NCBI GenBank assembly: GCA_949318235.1
Contig: OX439131.1
Span: 34,475,930 to 34,539,929, forward strand
Direction of reading: 5' to 3'
Origin: Ecdyonurus torrentis
Taxonomy: Eukaryota > Arthropoda > Insecta > Ephemeroptera > Heptageniidae
DNA: 64,000 nt
In this document: positions 21,369-64,000 of the stretch, in pieces
Numbering within the stretch: position 1 is the stretch's first letter
Layout of the letters: the number at the start of each line of letters is the position of its first letter
The notes under the pieces: model-generated
Databases searched by the model: none
Seen by the model: only the letters and a program-made list of their open reading frames with translations
Told to the model about the DNA's origin: nothing
Made by a program: the position numbers and the translations under genes

Positions 21369-24300
21369 CGATGTTGCACCTGGGACCTGGGACAGATGAA
21401 TGATCAAAATTTTCAGCCTGTTGAAGGCAACCTTCAGCACACCAAATTAATAAAAAAATCAAATCTTCCTAAAAAATAAAAAATTCACACATTTTTTATT
21501 TGAGTTCTTTTAATTTAGCTACTTAAGTCCTACCCACAAAGTAATTTTCATCTTTGTAACTTAAGCAGATCTAAGTTTACACTTTTTGCCATTTATTTGC
21601 AAAGGGGTGGTTTGCGAAATATTTTAACTACGTTACATTCATAAGTAACATTTGTTTACTCTGTCCATCAAGTATGAAATTTTTATCACTATCGGTTATA
21701 GAGACAACTCACAGGTTAAGTCCATGATTTAAAAAAATGAAGTGCCAAATCGGTGTTTCTGATGACTAATTAATCATTAGCGAGTCTACCATGAGCATGA
21801 AAAATTTGAAACTTGGCACATTTACTGTCCGATATTTATACATTACGAGAATGTTGGTTTAATTTTTTTTTAAACTTTGTACTGTGGTGATATTACGATG
21901 TAAAGTGGAAAAATACAAAAATCCTGGTGGCCGTTTATTATCCGTAATGATCGATATATTTAGTAATGATGTTTGTCCTGTTCTCTTGCTCCAAAAAATG
22001 TGCACTTCCATTTAAAAAGCATTAGGTGATCATCAGTTTTTTGTGGTTTGGAGCACGAAAAACAGGGTTTACGAACATCATTAGTTGTTGTGTGGTTCTT
22101 GCTAAGACCTTGCGGGACTTTTAAACTGAGAGAGGGGGGAAAATGTGGTTTTTGATAAACCCTTCTCTTTGGTATGTAAAAACATGGTACAGTACTTATT
22201 CAAAACTTACTGGTTACAAATCCAGAAAACATCCAATTAATCCAGCCACCAATCATAATCATAGGCAGAACATTTGTTACATTTCCTTTCAGCATTTCTG
22301 TCATCATGCTTGGATCAGTCATCGGGTTGTTAGCTGCTGCTGCTCGCTTTTGGGTTTTAAAATAGCCTGAGGATCAGAAACAAATAATATTTATGCTGTC
22401 TACAATATATATTATCATCTGTCAATATGTAAACAGTCTTGTAGTCGTTACCTAAATTTTCTATAACGTTAAGTTAATTTCATTTTGAACTATAATGTTA
22501 ACCAAAATTTTTCTCCTACTATAACTATAGCTTTAACTTGCGTTAACTATAACGTTAACAGTTTTTTTTTAAATTTATTAAACACAATGCGTGTACAACA
22601 TACATCTAATTATTCAATATATAGACCAATTGACATATACATAATTAGTACGTTACGTACATATGATAATAAGCTTTTAACAGCTTTTTAAATTATATAT
22701 ATTTTTTATAAGTTCTTTAATGCCGGTACTATTTAACCATTATTTCCTTTAATAAATAGGCCTATACTTGCAGGTTATTTTTATTTATATATTTATTAAA
22801 ATCATTATAATAGTACAATACAGTAGTTCTAATAATTTATATCTCAATTCATAACGTAATAAAAAAATGTCATTTACAAAGTATAAATATATAAAAAATA
22901 ATAGCCTAATAATAATCATTAAAAATTCAGCTTATTCACTATTATATATAAAAAAAAATGTTTTGGACCTAAATGGCAATGCATCACTAAATTCATGCAT
23001 TCTAAATTTTTAATTCATAAAAAAAAATAATAATAATAATTATAAATATTTACAGTTAACTGAAAACAATAATTAAATACTAGCATTGTCACTTCAAACT
23101 TTAATTTTAACAACTCGAAGCTTTACACATGCACAGAACTATTATAATATTGTGATGATAAGCTTGACTAAGTAGACTAGAACTTAATTGTGGTAAACTG
23201 GTGATTTACTCTTTACTGTGTTTACTTCATAAATTTTTTAGATGAAGAAGGGGTAAGAATTACCTCTATTTCCCCCCCCCCCCCCCCCCAAAAAAAATGT
23301 TCCCCTGTTTTTCCTTAAAGTGACTGCATATGACTTCCAAGAATCACTAATTGCAAAAATGCATTAAGGTAAAATTCAATAATAGAAAGAAAAAAATGCT
23401 ATAGAATTTTTCAAAATTACAAAGTTCACAAAAAGTAAAGTTTTTGTATTGTCTTCTTCAGCTTTATTTTCTAATGATTTTTTTTTTTTTTTTTTTTTAA
23501 TTTCAATCATCTGACGCAGTCTCAAAGTCACAATATTAACAACAATAAAAATATCAAACTATGAGATCAGAAAAGTACAGTTTATTTTACTTCGTCTCCC
23601 TATTGTATGTATGTTGTAAGTAAAGACAGGTGCTTTTTTTTTTTATTTATTATTTTTTTTTTTACCTGCTTTCCAGCTTTCCTGCCACTTACTTTTTTTT
23701 TCATCCGCATTTCCCCTATTTATTTTTCTTTTTTCGAAGTTAGTAAAAGTATATAATTTGAAAAGTAACGTTATAGTTAACATCAAAATTTGTTAATCTA
23801 TAGCTATAACGTTACTTTTTGCAATGTTGTTAATCTATATTATAGAAATAACGAGTTAATGTTATAGTTAACTTAACGTTAACGACTACAAGACTGATGT
23901 AAAGTAAGTATAATGCATTGACTGAATGTAGTAGGGAGAACAATATTGGCTTAGAATTACTGTATGATATGGTTTTGTATACAATTTTAACTTGAGTTAC
24001 AGCTGCTTAATTGCCCCATAAGAAAGCATGCTACATTGAGACAGGAACATAAAGTCGTCTGCTAGCACTTTGCTAGTATTGTTGAGCTGTTACTGTACTT
24101 TGTTTATTTTCTCACTGAACCTTCTTTTGCAAGTCTTCTTAGAAGACTCGTAAATAGGGGGCTTCATTGAAAAATACACAAACCCAGAGCTCAACATTAC
24201 TAACAAAATGCTAGCAGATGATTTTATGTTTCTCACTTATAGAGGAAAACCCCAGCTGAACAAGTAACCAGTAAACAAAAGCATTGAGGCTTACTAATTT

Positions 24301-25409
24301 TTTATTAACAGTGAAAATATAAAATCTAATCTAAACTGCTTCCATTCCCCCATAATAAAGCTAGGATGTTAAATAAAGCGAGAAACACAATCTTACGTAA
24401 AGTTAATTTCCCCCTAAATTTCCTTTATCAAGAAGTCTTGCTAGGGATCAGCAAGGGCTCTCCGATATTGCTATTGTTCTTACGACCAAGCAGAGCCTGG
24501 ATATACGTGTTTGTTGTATATGAAGTGAATTTCCAGGTACCCGGGTATAGGTTATTTTGGCAGTCATATGGAAATCGGGCATGTCATTTCCATATGTTAT
24601 ATGTATGATATGTATTATGTACGTACATCATATGATACATGCTCATATAAATACAAGGTAAGTAAATAACTACCTATGTAATGAAAATAGGATTCCCGCT
24701 AAAAAGTACTGGTCAGCTGGAGACGTGTCTTGTGGGTCAAAATTACCTTGTTTAAAAGGGCAACAAAATATAACTTCCAGGATAAAATAAAATTAATGGC
24801 AATAGAAAATTGAATATAACGATATTCTCTCTGGATTACCTATCTACAGAAATACCTTACTCATTTACGTAACGACTGTGGCTTAACAATTTCACTTACC
24901 AGTATCCTCATTGTTAAAGAAATGACGTCTCATCAAAAAGGAATTCTTAGGTAAATATTTTCCATTCTCTCTCAGCATACGTGACCGTATCATGACTTGG
25001 CTGGAAAAAGAAAGAGATATCATATAATATATTATGTATGCATAATAAATATTTATGCAGGCGCGTACATTTGTATTCAGGGGACTGGAGGTCCGGACCC
25101 CCCTCTGTCAGGTCTAAAAAAGCATAGGTAAAGGGGCTGGTTTCCTCCCTTTACCAATGCTCTTCTACATACATACATACATATGTAAATAATCGTGTTA
25201 ATCACTTAAATTCATAATACATATATGAATGTAATATTTTAAATGCATAATGAGGCATACCTATCTTGTAATTGCTGCAGTTCCACTTTTTTTTGAGAGG
25301 AGAGAAGAATAGAAACATAGTGGCGAACTACTCCCACAAGAAAAGTTATCACAACAATAGGTAAAAATACCCACACACGAATTTGAGAGTCAAGTAAAAG
25401 TTCTGTCAT
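18757..25409 (-). CDS. EMC3: EMC3 (ER membrane protein complex subunit 3), complete, five exons
   Basis: EMC3 is the Oxa1/Get1-superfamily insertase subunit of the ER membrane complex, which inserts tail-anchored and multipass proteins. Exons in order: 25409-25261, 25000-24900, 22366-22211, 19553-19392, 18968-18757, all GT-AG and in phase. The product is 259 residues, close to the 261 of human EMC3. Visible family blocks: [20 protein letters not shown] (first membrane span, residues about 4-23), [43 protein letters not shown] (second span, about 115-140), [38 protein letters not shown] (third span), [20 protein letters not shown] near the C-terminus. The methionine-rich loop between spans is conserved. 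The start ATG matches the family start. The introns are loaded with fold-back elements. The gene diverges from the Ptp10D-type gene across 25410-26654. Confidence 0.96.
19635..21946. repeat. Large palindrome in EMC3 intron 4, interrupted by an AT microsatellite
   Basis: The left arm begins ACGGATAGTAAACGGCCACC (about 19637) and the right arm ends with the complement at about 21943. Arms match for about 0.85 to 1 kb each with scattered changes (for example CTGTTCTTAGAAATAAAATT and ATCCTTACATTTTTATCACA). The right arm carries an extra AT run at about 21290-21366 plus a non-mirrored piece around 21367-21500. The two arms meet in A/T-rich sequence around 20500-20880. Confidence 0.85.
21290..21366. 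repeat. AT microsatellite
   Basis: About 38 uninterrupted AT units inside the right arm of the palindrome 19635-21946; the mirrored place on the left arm has only ATATATA, so the tract expanded on one arm. Confidence 0.95.
21965..22084. mobile_element. MITE family C, copy 2
   Basis: AATGATGTTTGTCCTGTTCT at the left and AACAGGGTTTACGAACATCA at the right; same internal blocks as 13248-13370. Lies between the palindrome and EMC3 exon 3. Confidence 0.7.
22434..23896. mobile_element. 1463-bp non-autonomous element with CAGTCTTGTAGTCGTTA ends
   Basis: A 17-bp perfect terminal inverted repeat, CAGTCTTGTAGTCGTTA, spans 22434-22450, with its complement ending at 23896. The flanks ATGTAAA at 22427-22433 and 23897-23903 are identical. 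Subterminal regions hold many TATAACGTTAAC-like palindromic motifs. No transposase frame. Ends beginning CAG with a 7-8-bp duplication lean towards hAT, but this is uncertain. Inside an EMC3 intron. Confidence 0.75.
23990..24300. mobile_element. Two head-to-head half copies of MITE family B
   Basis: GTCTGCTAGCACTTTGCTAG leads to GCAAGTCTTCT ending near 24141, immediately followed by TAGAAGACTCG and then AACAAAATGCTAGCAGATG. Each half resembles one side of 8390-9729, with the ends abutting at 24141-24143 instead of the centres. Confidence 0.55.
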
Positions 25410-26654
25410 TTTAAAACTTTAATCGCAATCCAATGAATAACGTGAACCAACTCTTTTACCCGTCACACCTTTGTTAAATTGATAAATATTGGAGAAATGA
25501 CAAATTAATCAAGCAAATGTTCATTGTTTCTGAATGACTTCTTACAAATTATATGCAACCCACCAACCACCGTTTCAATTTCTCATTTTGTACGTTCCAT
25601 TCCAATTCCTTAACGTCCTGCCACTTTCCAGCGTTGCCGATGCAAAAAGTTGCTTGTACGGTTATGCATCTGATCGCTGACGTAGGCTAACGGCAGCCTT
25701 CAGTCTGTGGTGAAGAGTGCAGCACCTGCAGCACAGGCTTGAAACGAAAACTGGCAACAGTGCTTTGTTTGTGCTCAATGCATTCCGTATTCCGTTCCAA
25801 CTTCTTTTTCTTTTTCGATTCTCCCTCCGCCCTCCGGTCCCTCCCCTCCCTGGTACCCCCGCGCTATCCCCGCGATCCCTTCCCACCCAGCGTTGCCAGG
25901 TGTGGCGCTTAAGCGCCATAATGGCGCTCTGACGAGGCCTGTGGCGCGCAAAGGCGGTGGCGCTTGCGCCAAAGCGCCACTGCTACGCCCCCAAAAGGTC
26001 CCTTTTTGAGGGCAAAAAGGGCCGAAAGTGGGCGTGTCCGGGCCAAAAGTGGGCGTGGCCCTATAATTTTTTTGCCTGCGGCGCTTAAGGCAGGCTTAAG
26101 GCGCTTTCGCGCCAGTCTTCTGGCGCTCTGAAACATTTTCAACCTGGCAACGCTGTTCCCACCTCCCCGCCTCCCATTCTGTCATGTCCTGTCTAATCCA
26201 AAACGATCCAAAACCGTGTTCGCTGCTTCTCTGCTTGCGTACTCTTGTTGGTGTGTGGTGGTGTGGTGGTACTCTGTCAGTCATGAGTTAAAAGTGCTTT
26301 GTGAATGATGTCTGGAATATTTGTGCAACATGGAAGTGAAATAATAATATCTTGTGCCCGAGTGGTGCTTCTGCATTATTGTTAATGTTAAAATACTCTC
26401 TTCAATTTTGTTTATGTGTGCTACATAATTGTTCGGTATTCATGGTTAACGCGCACACGCGTACGTATGTATGTGCATTATATGATGTATTTATACATTA
26501 CATATGTAAACAAATAAACATACATACATTATGCACTTTTCTTAAAATTAAAATTTATTAATGTTAAATTCTGCCAAAAAATGTGCTAAGCTGATAAAAT
26601 TACGGAAAATAAAACATTTTGATATTTAACAAGCGACTTCACTTCTTCTGAGCC
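25410..26654. promoter_or_regulatory. Divergent EMC3/Ptp10D intergenic region
   Basis: This 1.25-kb stretch separates the EMC3 start (minus strand) from the signal-peptide exon of the receptor phosphatase (plus strand). It is more GC-rich than the rest of the window, particularly 25640-26280, as expected for 5' flanks. A hAT MITE (25888-26155) sits in its middle. GTCAGTCATG near 26275 resembles an arthropod initiator, but no TATA box is evident. Several short upstream ATG frames precede 26655. Confidence 0.5.
25888..26155. mobile_element. hAT MITE, 268 bp, perfect 14-bp ends and 8-bp duplication
   Basis: CAGCGTTGCCAGGT (25888-25901) and ACCTGGCAACGCTG (26142-26155) are exact inverted repeats. 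The flanking 8-mers TTCCCACC at 25880-25887 and 26156-26163 are identical, as for hAT transposons. The GC-rich body repeats GGCGC-type palindromes (for example TGGCGCTTAAGCGCCA). Short size and no coding capacity make it a MITE, apparently recent given the perfect duplication. Confidence 0.93.
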
Positions 26655-63818
<37,164 letters not shown>

Positions 63819-64000
63819 CATGAGGTTCAAGGTTCTTCATCATCAAGCAGCCATTGGTCACTGGCTCTGGTAATCTCTTGCTTGCATGAAAGTTTCCTTT
63901 ATTATTATTTACTGCTATCTTCTCAATCACTAAGCTTTTGCACATCTCATTTGATTTCCTTCATATTCTAATGCATTTAAATATTGGAGCACTCAAATAC

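Overview
The window is eukaryotic nuclear DNA, AT-rich and intron-rich with GT-AG splicing. The protein content points to an arthropod: the largest gene is a type-R3 receptor tyrosine phosphatase of the Ptp10D/Ptp4E kind. Long microsatellites, long C/G homopolymers and very many fold-back elements would fit a crustacean or another repeat-laden arthropod, but I cannot place it further. There is one 200-base N gap (15417-15616).

Four genes are supported. (1) Minus strand, 1762-8107: the first nine coding exons of NBAS, a subunit of the NRZ tether for Golgi-to-ER transport; the gene runs off the left edge. (2) Plus strand, 12295-12567: a first exon that looks like mitochondrial ribosomal protein L22 with an intact splice donor, but no later exon is visible. 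(3) Minus strand, 18757-25409: a complete five-exon EMC3, the insertase-type subunit of the ER membrane protein complex. (4) Plus strand, 26655-63818: a Ptp10D-type receptor phosphatase with 27 predicted exons. Its signal-peptide exon lies 24 kb upstream of the rest. About twelve FN3 repeats, one membrane span, one catalytic PTP domain and a probable short terminal exon follow. EMC3 and Ptp10D are divergent across about 1.25 kb.

Most of the remaining sequence is mobile-element debris, largely non-autonomous. It includes a hAT MITE (25888-26155) and a 1480-bp hAT relic (13424-14903), both with perfect 8-bp target duplications; a TTAA-flanked piggyBac-like element (2472-2997); a 1000-bp element with 7-bp duplications nested inside an older MITE (8449-9448 in 8390-9729); an element carrying eight copies of a 14-bp subterminal motif (10424-11817); Tc1-like and other MITEs in several copies; at least one tRNA-derived SINE; a Penelope-like GIY-YIG fragment (1278-1712); and giant palindromes at 5300-6281, 15617-17469, 19635-21946, 30130-33410 and 40619-43755.

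The most interesting non-coding signal is a hammerhead ribozyme core at 18006-18049. All catalytic blocks are present, but stem III is a loopless self-complementary ACCGGU, which suggests action as a dimer. A TATA box and an initiator-like site lie just upstream. Together with the Penelope fragment it suggests a ribozyme-bearing retroelement family.
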